Shown: positions 37,316 to 45,255 of the stretch, piece by piece
Position numbering within the stretch: position 1 is the stretch's first letter
How the letters are laid out: the number at the start of each line of letters is the position of its first letter
From: CAYQDB01 sp964416195
GTDB taxonomy: Bacteria; Zixibacteria; MSB-5A5; GN15; FEB-12
Assembly: GCA_964416195.1 (NCBI GenBank)
Contig: CAYQDB010000003.1
Coordinates: forward strand, 139,798 to 203,797
Length of the DNA: 64,000 nt
Reading direction: 5' to 3'
Made by a program: the position numbers and the translations under genes
The notes under the pieces: model-generated
The model's input: only the letters and a program-made list of their open reading frames with translations
Databases searched by the model: none
What the model was told of the DNA's origin: nothing

Positions 37316-38533
37316 ATGCTGATGGTAAAAATAGCCTTTCGCAATGTATTCCGTCAGAAGCGGCGGACCTTACTGACGGTGCTCACTATGTTTATCGGTT
37401 TCACCCTGGCTTCCTTATCAATTGCCTGGTCTGACGGTACCTACAGCAATATCATCGATATGTTCACTCGCAATCAGCTTGGCCATATCCAAATTCACAA
37501 ACAGGGATATCTGGATCGTCCGGCTCTATACAAGACAATAGATCAGTATGAGACAGTGGGCAAGCTCATCGAGGACGTGCCTGGAGTCGAGTCCTGGGCG
37601 CCGCGACTTTACTCAGCCGGATTGGTCTCGGTGGGTGAAAAGAGCGCCGGGGCCAGAATCATTGGCATCGACCCTCAACGAGAGCAGATCGTTACCCGGT
37701 TTGATAAAAAAGTTGTGGAAGGCCGAATGTTCTCTGACGAACCTGCGCATGAAGCACTGGTGGGAGAAGGGCTGGCAAAAACTCTAAAGGCAAAACTCGG
37801 CGACTCGGTTGTTATCGTTTCCCAGGGCGCTGACGGGTCGATCGCGAACGACTTGTATACTGTCGTCGGCCTTGTCTCCAGCGGGGATAAGATCACTGAC
37901 CAGAGCGCCTTATATCTGCACTTAGCAGACGCTCAGGAGCTTCTCGTTCTCGAAGGGCGAATCCATGAGATCTCCATAGTCGGTGAAGACCTGGATATTA
38001 TCCCTTCCCTTGCAGCGGACATCGAAACAGTTGTAGCCAATCCTGAGCTGGCTGTCGCCCCCTGGCAGGAGTTCGCCAAGCAGTTCTACCGGGCCATGAA
38101 AGCCGACCAACAGGGGGGATGGATAATGCTGGCCATAATCATTATTGTTGTCGCGGTTGGTGTGCTGAACACGGTCTTGATGACGGTTCTGGAACGAACT
38201 CGGGAGTACGGGGTGCTACGCGCCGTTGGTACCGGACCCGGACAAATTTTCGGCCTAGTACTGATTGAGGTATTCATCATGGCTATTATCAGTATTATCC
38301 TCGCGATCGGCCTGAGCTATACCGTCAACTACGCACTGTCGATTCACGGTGTTGCTACCCCAACTACCTTCACTTACGGCGGCATAGAGTTCAGAAAGAT
38401 GTACACTGAGATAAACGCGCGCAGTTTCTACATCCCAGCGTTGTGCATCGTTTTTTCCGCTATGTTTGTCGCTCTCTTTCCGGCAGCCAAAGCGGCGCAT
38501 GTCGCTCCAGCAAAGGCTATGAGAATGCATTAG
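37316..38533 (+). CDS. ABC transporter permease, FtsX/LolC/MacB type (first of pair)
   Basis: 405 aa: one membrane helix near 18-38, a large periplasmic domain (about 40-265), then three helices near 270-395. The N-terminal motif IAFRNVFRQKRRTLLTVLTM and the late motif REYGVLRAVGTGPGQIFGLV mark the LolC/LolE/MacB permease family, which moves lipoproteins or other envelope substrates out of the membrane rather than across it. The ATG at 37316 follows an AGGAG-like site; a second ATG lies two codons later. It pairs with the next gene as a heterodimer. Confidence 0.92.
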   Translation: MLMVKIAFRNVFRQKRRTLLTVLTMFIGFTLASLSIAWSDGTYSNIIDMFTRNQLGHIQIHKQGYLDRPALYKTIDQYETVGKLIEDVPGVESWAPRLYSAGLVSVGEKSAGARIIGIDPQREQIVTRFDKKVVEGRMFSDEPAHEALVGEGLAKTLKAKLGDSVVIVSQGADGSIANDLYTVVGLVSSGDKITDQSALYLHLADAQELLVLEGRIHEISIVGEDLDIIPSLAADIETVVANPELAVAPWQEFAKQFYRAMKADQQGGWIMLAIIIIVVAVGVLNTVLMTVLERTREYGVLRAVGTGPGQIFGLVLIEVFIMAIISIILAIGLSYTVNYALSIHGVATPTTFTYGGIEFRKMYTEINARSFYIPALCIVFSAMFVALFPAAKAAHVAPAKAMRMH

Positions 38534-38545
38534 GAGACGAAAACG

Positions 38546-39772
38546 GTGCGACTCTTCCTCAAACTGGCCTGGAGAAACCTCTTCCGTAACAAGCGACGAA
38601 CCTTTATTACTGGTACAGCGATTGGCATTGGATTGGCAGCGTTGATCTTCGTCGATGCCTTGATTATCGGCATGGAAGAAAACATGATCCACTCGGCCAC
38701 GGCGTCGTTTTTAGGGGAGGGACAGATCCACCGCGAAGGGTTTCTGGAAACGTTCGAAATTGAGAAGATAATAACAAATCTCGACGAGGTCACAGCCCAA
38801 CTTGAGAAGGAAGCGATTGTCAGTCATTTCACCCTCCGTACTCTGAACTTCTCTATGATCAGCTCCCCGGCTAACGTAAGCGCCGTCACAATGGTTGGTG
38901 TCGAGCCGACCACAGAAAGGCATCTGTCGCAGATTGACGAGGCTCTTATCGAGGGGACCTATTTTGAAGGTGACAATGAGCGTGACATTGTTATCGGGAG
39001 CAAACTGGCTGAATTGCTCGAAGTGGAACTGGGCGACCGGGTGGTTCTAACGGCGGCGGAGGTGCATACGGGCGATCTGGCGCAGGAGATGTTTCGTATC
39101 TCTGGCATCTATCACTTTAACATCAGTGAGATGGACAGAGCAATGGCTTTTATCCGATTACACAAAGCCCGCGAGATGCTCAACCTGAAGGGCGAAGCGC
39201 ATGAAATCGCGATCACATTCATCGATAGAGAATACGGTCGAACCAAAGACCTCCCCTTCTGGAACTCGTATTCAACTGGAGGCAATGAAGCGCAGGGATG
39301 GACGGAGTTGCTACCGGAGCTTGAGGCGGCCTTTGAACTCTCAGGTTTTTCTACCTGGCTGCTTGGATTGATTCTTTTTGCAGTGGTAGCGGTGGGGATT
39401 ATTAACACCCTCTTCATGTCGCTGCATGAACGGATGTTTGAGTTTGGTGTTCTTAGAGCGGTTGGCACCCGCCCCCTGGCTCTCGCTCGGCTGATCCTTT
39501 TTGAAGCCGCCTCGCTGGCAGTGGTCAGCAGTGTCCTGGGCATAATTCTCGGTTTTATCGTGACCTATATCTCTACTCAGACCGGTATCGATTACACCGG
39601 CATCGAGTATGCGGGCATGACTTTCCGGGAATTGCTCTACCCGGTCATGCAGCTCAAACAGTATGTATACTATCCCATCTGGGTCTTTATTCTGACCACC
39701 CTGATCGGTTTGTATCCGGCCTCGTATGCGGCCAGGATGAAACCGGCCAAAGCGATGAGACGAAGCTTTTGA
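38546..39772 (+). CDS. ABC transporter permease, FtsX/LolC/MacB type (second of pair)
   Basis: 408 aa from GTG 38546 with ribosome site TAGGAGA. Same plan as the preceding permease: helix near 18-40, periplasmic domain, three C-terminal helices. Motifs LAWRNLFRNKRRTFITG and MFEFGVLRAVGTRPLALARL match its partner closely, so the two are products of an old duplication. The gene lies 13 bases after its partner and 11 before the ATPase, a compact LolC-LolE-LolD-like arrangement. Confidence 0.92.
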   Translation: MRLFLKLAWRNLFRNKRRTFITGTAIGIGLAALIFVDALIIGMEENMIHSATASFLGEGQIHREGFLETFEIEKIITNLDEVTAQLEKEAIVSHFTLRTLNFSMISSPANVSAVTMVGVEPTTERHLSQIDEALIEGTYFEGDNERDIVIGSKLAELLEVELGDRVVLTAAEVHTGDLAQEMFRISGIYHFNISEMDRAMAFIRLHKAREMLNLKGEAHEIAITFIDREYGRTKDLPFWNSYSTGGNEAQGWTELLPELEAAFELSGFSTWLLGLILFAVVAVGIINTLFMSLHERMFEFGVLRAVGTRPLALARLILFEAASLAVVSSVLGIILGFIVTYISTQTGIDYTGIEYAGMTFRELLYPVMQLKQYVYYPIWVFILTTLIGLYPASYAARMKPAKAMRRSF

Positions 39773-39782
39773 GGAACCATCA

Positions 39783-40487
39783 ATGACGAACGATCTGGCA
39801 GGAAATGTAATTGTAACTGAAGGCATAACCAAGGAATACTCCGACCACAGTGTGCCGGTCGAAGCCCTTCGCGGCATTGACCTCTCAATACAAAAAGGTG
39901 AGTTCACAGCGATTGTGGGTCCGTCGGGATCGGGGAAAACAACCTTCCTCAATGTCATTTCCGGTCTTGACAGCGTGACCAAAGGCAAGGTCTGGCTAAA
40001 TAATAAACTTCTATCGAACATGAGTTCTAAAGAGCTTTCCGACTTCCGCCGGGATAACATCGGGTTCATTTTCCAAGCCTACAACCTGATTCCCGTTTTG
40101 TCGGTCGAAGAGAATGTGGAGTATGTCATGCTCATTCAGGGAGTGCCCAAGCAGGAGCGGCATGCCAGGATCGAAAAGATTCTTGATGATCTAGGGCTGA
40201 GAGGATTTGCCGATCGCCTGCCGACCAAGCTTTCCGGGGGACAACAGCAACGTGTGGCTGTGGCGCGGGCGATCGTTTCCCGTCCGGCGCTGGTGCTGGC
40301 TGATGAACCAACGGCCAACCTCGATTCCAAGACGGGCATCGAGCTTATTGAGATGATGCGCAGTCTCAACCAGACCAGCGGCGTGACGTTTGTCTTCTCT
40401 ACCCATGATACCAAGATTATGGAACGAGCGCGGAGGTTGATCGTTCTCAAAGATGGACAGATAGAAAAAGATGAAAACCACGAGTGA
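39783..40487 (+). CDS. ABC transporter ATP-binding protein, LolD/MacB type
   Basis: 234 aa, cytoplasmic motor of the two FtsX-type permeases. Walker A GPSGSGKTT begins at residue 46, Q-loop IFQAYNLIPVLSVEENV, signature LSGGQQQR at 150-157, Walker B LVLADEPTANLDS at 170-182 and switch histidine in STHDTK. The EENVEY segment after the Q-loop and overall length match the MacB/LolD subfamily. No membrane-fusion protein gene (MacA-like) is present, which argues for a Lol-type rather than MacAB-type exporter. Confidence 0.95.
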   Translation: MTNDLAGNVIVTEGITKEYSDHSVPVEALRGIDLSIQKGEFTAIVGPSGSGKTTFLNVISGLDSVTKGKVWLNNKLLSNMSSKELSDFRRDNIGFIFQAYNLIPVLSVEENVEYVMLIQGVPKQERHARIEKILDDLGLRGFADRLPTKLSGGQQQRVAVARAIVSRPALVLADEPTANLDSKTGIELIEMMRSLNQTSGVTFVFSTHDTKIMERARRLIVLKDGQIEKDENHE

Positions 40488-40513
40488 CATGATTTTGGGG
40501 TTTTTCGTGCGCA

Positions 40514-40572
40514 GCGGACGTCCCCGTCCGCCGCATCTCAGATGGAGTCGGCGTACGAGGATGTACGCCGAC
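40514..40572. repeat. Two tandem perfect hairpins
   Basis: GCGGACG/CGTCCGC (40514-40531) and GTCGGCGTAC/GTACGCCGAC (40547-40572). They follow the ATPase gene and precede further repeat elements, together filling the 270-base gap before the barrel gene. Confidence 0.7.
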
Positions 40573-40583
40573 CACGGAACATT

Positions 40584-40601
40584 CCACTCCGCTCAGGGTG
40601 G
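40584..40601. repeat. CACCCTGAGCGGAG-type repeat, reverse orientation
   Basis: CCACTCCGCTCAGGGTGG. Its complement shares 15 bases (CACCCTGAGCGGAGT) with the copy at 59232-59256. The sequence is a short palindrome-like dispersed element. Confidence 0.6.
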
Positions 40602-40620
40602 CTTAGTGTGCGGCCCGGTT

Positions 40621-40681
40621 GTAGGGCAGGAGTCCTTGACTCCTGCCAACCAGCGGCAGGTCTCAGGGAGACCTGCCTTAC
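40621..40681. repeat. Double-hairpin repeat, intact copy
   Basis: Begins GTAGGGCAGG and ends CCTGCCTTAC. Two perfect 10-bp hairpins, GGCAGGAGTC/GACTCCTGCC (625-634 with 638-647 of this kilobase) and GGCAGGTCTC/GAGACCTGCC (655-664 with 668-677), have three-base loops. It sits between the ATPase and barrel genes and could tune expression between them. Confidence 0.75.
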
Positions 40682-40760
40682 AAGAATGTCGTTTTTTCAA
40701 TTCAAAATCTTTATAATGGACGATACCGTAAAGGATGGACAGATAACGAGAGACTACCAC

Positions 40761-42038
40761 ATGAAACGCTGTTATTGCATAGTTCTGGCGTTTTTTCTAC
40801 TCCTTGCTGTGTCAACTGCAGCTGTGACAGCCTCTGAACGGTTTATCATAAACGGGTACTACAAGAACTTCTCCGTCGCCTACGACCTCCCGGATTATGA
40901 ATCTCCTCTTGCGCTGCCGGAGCAACCGACGGTGGGAGCAGTCAATAACAGGATACGGCTGAACGGGCGCTTCCGTTTTACTGGCTGGCTCGCCTTTGGT
41001 GCAGCCTATGATTTTGCTCCATGCGTTCAGGACCGACTGCTATTTGACAACGATCTATTTGTGCCCGGCATCAATTCTAACGACTACCGGGCTGCTGACC
41101 TGGATGAGCGCCTTTACCCCGCACCAAACGACACCGTGGGCAGTTTTGCCGTGTTTCAAAATCTCGATCGTGCCTTCTTTACGGTCACAACACCACCGTT
41201 CGACCTGTATATCGGCAGGCAGGCGATTGCGTGGGGGTATGCGCACGTCATTAATCCAACCGACGTTATTGTCCCCTATAACTACAGCGAGCTCGATACC
41301 GAGGATCGAATTGGCGTGGACGCTATTCGCCTTCGCGCGCCGATCGGTTTTATGGCAGAGATTGACGCCGGCTATGTCTTCGGGGATGACTTCAAGTTTT
41401 CCCAGAGCGCCTTCTTTGTGCGCAGCAAGCTCCGTGCTGCCCGGACTGACTTTTCAGTGTTGCTGATCGGTTTCAGAGAAAACCTGTTGGTAGGACTCGA
41501 TCTCACTCGTGACATTGGCGGAGCCGGATTCTGGGCGGAAGGCGCTTATGTCTTCGTTAACGCTCTTGACGAAAACGATGCTGATGGAAGTACGGATTAC
41601 TTCCGTGGGTCAGTCGGCTTCGACTACAGTTTCTGGGGCAACGCCTACGGATTTGTCGAATACCATTTTAATGGCGCGGGTTCCAATAACTCGGAAAACT
41701 ATTTCGATAATCTGTCAACAACGGCCTACACTGAGGGCAGTGTCTACCTGATGGGCAAGCATTATCTCGCCCCTGGCGCATCATACCAGGTTACGCCTCT
41801 TTTAACTGCTACCTGCGAAGTGCTTGTTAACCTGTCGGACCCGTCGGTTTTCCTGGTGCCTAACCTTGAATACAATATCGCACAGGATATCTACCTTACT
41901 GCTGGCGCATACGTGGGTGTCGGTCGAAGAGCGGAACTTGTCAGTGGCCCTGGTTTTGTGTCGCATCGAATCAACTTTGGTTCGGAGTTTGGTAGTTATC
42001 CGGATACTTACTACACTTCTTTTAGGATTTATTTCTAA
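40761..42038 (+). CDS. Outer-membrane beta-barrel protein (DUF1302-like)
   Basis: 425 aa from ATG 40761; the frame runs upstream through repeat elements and has no credible earlier start. Signal peptide about 1-25 (CIVLAFFLLLAVSTAAVTAS). The mature chain is rich in alternating beta strands and ends in an aromatic residue (SFRIYF), a barrel-insertion signal. The stretch IGRQAIAWGYAHVINPTDVI resembles the R-Q-x-x-W-G...NPTD region of DUF1302 barrels, which in proteobacteria travel with LolA-like and RND genes. Here the ABC permeases take the transporter's place. Cargo unknown. Confidence 0.78.
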   Translation: MKRCYCIVLAFFLLLAVSTAAVTASERFIINGYYKNFSVAYDLPDYESPLALPEQPTVGAVNNRIRLNGRFRFTGWLAFGAAYDFAPCVQDRLLFDNDLFVPGINSNDYRAADLDERLYPAPNDTVGSFAVFQNLDRAFFTVTTPPFDLYIGRQAIAWGYAHVINPTDVIVPYNYSELDTEDRIGVDAIRLRAPIGFMAEIDAGYVFGDDFKFSQSAFFVRSKLRAARTDFSVLLIGFRENLLVGLDLTRDIGGAGFWAEGAYVFVNALDENDADGSTDYFRGSVGFDYSFWGNAYGFVEYHFNGAGSNNSENYFDNLSTTAYTEGSVYLMGKHYLAPGASYQVTPLLTATCEVLVNLSDPSVFLVPNLEYNIAQDIYLTAGAYVGVGRRAELVSGPGFVSHRINFGSEFGSYPDTYYTSFRIYF

Positions 42039-42187
42039 CTGTGAGACAGCTCTGAGGCGATTTTGCCAACTGTTAATAATGTCAGAAGCACGGGGGCTTC
42101 TACTTCTCAACTCTGCTATTTGACAGATTCTCCAAGGTCGATATATTACTAATACGGTTGATCTATAGATTAAGGAAAACTAAGGCG

Positions 42188-45151
42188 ATGGACTTCGAGC
42201 TGGAACTGACCAGATTTGAATCGAAATTCCTGAAGTTTGACTCGCTGATGCAGTTCCGAGTCAAGCACATCCTACTTGTATCAAGTCTATACGACTCGTT
42301 TGTACTGGAGGAGGACGGCCAACTCACCGACCTCATCTACAATGAATACATGGAGCTAAATCTGACAGTTACCCCTCACGTTAAAAGGGCAACCAATGCT
42401 GAAGAGGCCCTCCAGATTCTAAAGACGCAGAATATTGATCTGATCATAATCTTCAAACGGGTCGCCGACATCGATGTCTCGGCCTTCGGTCGGACCGTTA
42501 AGGAAATAAGACCGGATGTTCCCGTTATTCTGCTGGCTTACGGTGAGCAGGACCTGGCAGTTATGTCGGAGCCGGGGTTCACTTCAGCAATCGACCGGGT
42601 ATTCATGTGGACCGGAGACGTCAAGCTATTCCTTTCAATTATTAAGCTGGTAGAGGACCGGCTTAACATCGATCATGACACCAAACTGGTGGGAGTGCGA
42701 GTCATCATCATCGTTGAGGACTCCGTAAAGTTTTACTCTTCGTTCCTGCCACTCCTTTACACAGAAATCATGCGACAAACACAGGGATTGCTAGCTGAGG
42801 GCTTGAACCTTACAGATAAACTCTTGCGGATGCGGGCGCGACCGAAAATCCTATTGGCTCACAACTACGAAGAAGGTTGGCGGCTGTTGGACTGCTACCG
42901 AAAATTTCTGCTGGGCCTGATTTCTGATTTTCGTTTTCCAAGAGACGGCAAAATAGACGATGAGGCCGGCTCGAAGCTGACGCAACGCATCAGGGCAAAG
43001 ATAACAGACCTCCCCATCGTGATGCAATCGTCGGATAAGAGCAACGCGAAGATAGCCCGCGCAAACAGTTGCGGGTTTCTTTGGAAGATGTCGCCAACTC
43101 TCAACCTCGACCTGCATGATTTTGTCAAGGAGTACTTCGGGTTTGGCGACTTTGTTTTCAAAGCTCCCAACGGCACACCAGTCGCCACCGCCTCCGACTT
43201 CCCATCAATGGAGAAGTGCTTGGCTGAGGTTGACGATTATTCCCTGGTCTATCACGCCAGCCGGAATCACTTTTCCAACTGGCTGATGGCTCGAACAGAG
43301 TTTGATCTTGCCGCCCGGATTCGTCCTAGAAAGGTTTCAGAATTCAAGGATACTGCTGCTCTCAGACAGTACCTGATAGATACTCTCAGGAGTTTTCGCC
43401 ACGAAAAGCAGCGGGGTGTAATCACTGATTTTTCTCGCCGTCGATTTGATCTGCAGAGCGACTTTGTTCGAATCGGCTCCGGGTCGCTGGGCGGAAAGGG
43501 CCGTGGCTTGGCTTTTATTAATGCTCTCCTGACCAAGTACAAAATACATGAGCGTTTTGAAGGGGTACGGATTGCCGTTCCCTCGTCAGTAATCGTCGGC
43601 ACCGATGTCTTTGACAGCTTCATTGAGAAGAATAACCTTCTGGCAAGCGCTTTGCGCAATCACCCTAATGAAGCTCTGGCTAAAGTTTTTTTGAAAGCAG
43701 CGCTTCCACGAGACATCGTCAACAATCTGAAGACTTTGCTTGATGTCGTGGACTACCCTCTGGCCGTGAGATCCTCATCGCTGCTCGAAGACTCGCGCTT
43801 CGAACCGTTTGCTGGCATTTACGATACACATATGCTGGTAAACAATCATTCCAACAAGGAGGTCAGACTACAACAGTTGAAAGCGGCAATAAAGACCGTT
43901 TTCGCATCCACCTTTTTCAGGAAGGCCAAACGCTACCACAAGGCTGTCGGAAACCGCGTCGAGGATGAAAAGATGGCCGTGATAATTCAGCGAGCCGTCG
44001 GCAGCCACCACGGCAATACCTTCTATCCCAGTATTTCAGGAGTGGCTCTGTCATATAACTATTACTCAATTGATGGGGTCAGGCCGGAGGACGGAGTCGT
44101 CTATGTGGCCCTTGGTCTTGGCAAGACTATTGTAGAAGGAATGAACTGCCTCCGCTTTTGTCCCAGCTATCCCAACAAGCTCCCGCAATTTGCCACTATC
44201 AATGACATGCTCGACAATTCACAAAAGGAGTTCTTTGCGATCGACATGAGTGATCCGGGTGTATTCCCTGAGCCAGGCGGGGAGAAAGGATTAATCAGGC
44301 TCCCTGCTTCCCGGGCGGAGGAGGATGGTACTCTCTTTCCTCTCTGTTCCACTTATTCTCCTGACAACGACCGTGTGTACACCGGATCAAGTCGGCAAGG
44401 AATTCGCATTATTACTTTCGCTCCTGTTCTCAAATCGGGCTTGTTTCCTCTGGCCGACATTGTCCAGTATCTCCTTCGCCTTGGCAGCCTGGGGCTGAAC
44501 TGCCCGGTGGAAATAGAGTTTGCTGTTAATCTTGATCCGGTCGGTGGTAAGGCCAAGGAGTTTGCTTTCCTGCAGATCCGTCCCATGATCAGAGATGTCC
44601 GTTTTGAGACGGTGTCGGTTGAAGATGTAGATGATTCATGGCTTTTAAGTAAAAGTGAAAAAGCACTGGGGAACATGCGTGATAATTCCGTACGCGACAT
44701 CATTGTTGTGCCGCCGGAGACGTTCGACCGTTCTAAAACAGTTGAGATTGCCGATCAAATTGGGAAGTTCAACAGAAGCTTCCTGAGTGCCGGCAAGCCG
44801 TATCTGCTCATAGGTCCCGGGCGCTGGGGCACTCGCGAGAGGTGGCTGGGGATACCGGTCACATGGGACCAGATCTCATTTGCCAGAGTAATTGTGGAGG
44901 CAGCCTATGGGGATTTCTGTCCTGATCCTTCTTTTGGCACTCACTTTTTCCACAACCTTACCTTATTACAACTGGGGTATTTCACCGTCAATCCGGCTGC
45001 AGACAACGGCTTCATCGACTGGAACTGGTTGCTGAGACAGCCTGTCGTGAACGAGACGAGTCATCTCAAGCATATTGCGCTGCCAGAACCAATCGAAATT
45101 CGCATTGACGGACGCAGTGGGAAAGGGGTAATTCTTAAGAAACAACGCTAG
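42188..45151 (+). CDS. PEP/pyruvate-binding-domain protein with receiver-like N-terminus
   Basis: 987 aa from ATG 42188 (upstream ATG 42158 less likely). About 1-340 looks like one or two receiver-like folds (VKHILLVSSLYD, NIDLIIIFKRV). The middle is the ATP-grasp module of PEP synthase and pyruvate phosphate dikinase: SLGGKGRGLAFINALL, AVRSSSLLEDS, PFAGIYDTHMLV, MAVIIQRAVGSHHG, ALGLGKTIVEG and LQIRPM. The phosphohistidine swivel domain and PEP-binding barrel are absent. A final 150-residue part carries LIGPGRWGTRERWLGIPVT. It cannot be a normal PEP synthase; it probably transfers phosphate to an unknown acceptor. Gene stands alone. Confidence 0.85.
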   Translation: MDFELELTRFESKFLKFDSLMQFRVKHILLVSSLYDSFVLEEDGQLTDLIYNEYMELNLTVTPHVKRATNAEEALQILKTQNIDLIIIFKRVADIDVSAFGRTVKEIRPDVPVILLAYGEQDLAVMSEPGFTSAIDRVFMWTGDVKLFLSIIKLVEDRLNIDHDTKLVGVRVIIIVEDSVKFYSSFLPLLYTEIMRQTQGLLAEGLNLTDKLLRMRARPKILLAHNYEEGWRLLDCYRKFLLGLISDFRFPRDGKIDDEAGSKLTQRIRAKITDLPIVMQSSDKSNAKIARANSCGFLWKMSPTLNLDLHDFVKEYFGFGDFVFKAPNGTPVATASDFPSMEKCLAEVDDYSLVYHASRNHFSNWLMARTEFDLAARIRPRKVSEFKDTAALRQYLIDTLRSFRHEKQRGVITDFSRRRFDLQSDFVRIGSGSLGGKGRGLAFINALLTKYKIHERFEGVRIAVPSSVIVGTDVFDSFIEKNNLLASALRNHPNEALAKVFLKAALPRDIVNNLKTLLDVVDYPLAVRSSSLLEDSRFEPFAGIYDTHMLVNNHSNKEVRLQQLKAAIKTVFASTFFRKAKRYHKAVGNRVEDEKMAVIIQRAVGSHHGNTFYPSISGVALSYNYYSIDGVRPEDGVVYVALGLGKTIVEGMNCLRFCPSYPNKLPQFATINDMLDNSQKEFFAIDMSDPGVFPEPGGEKGLIRLPASRAEEDGTLFPLCSTYSPDNDRVYTGSSRQGIRIITFAPVLKSGLFPLADIVQYLLRLGSLGLNCPVEIEFAVNLDPVGGKAKEFAFLQIRPMIRDVRFETVSVEDVDDSWLLSKSEKALGNMRDNSVRDIIVVPPETFDRSKTVEIADQIGKFNRSFLSAGKPYLLIGPGRWGTRERWLGIPVTWDQISFARVIVEAAYGDFCPDPSFGTHFFHNLTLLQLGYFTVNPAADNGFIDWNWLLRQPVVNETSHLKHIALPEPIEIRIDGRSGKGVILKKQR

Positions 45152-45255
45152 CCACCGGCAGGGCAGGAAACATATTCAGTCATCGGTAACCGAATTTCAG
45201 ACGTAGTGCAACTGATGTCTGGTGGCAACAAACGATGGGAGGAGTAAGGCGAATC

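Noticed and set aside
40542..40760. N-terminal extension of the barrel protein
   Set aside because: It would translate repeat elements; the signal peptide begins at ATG 40761.
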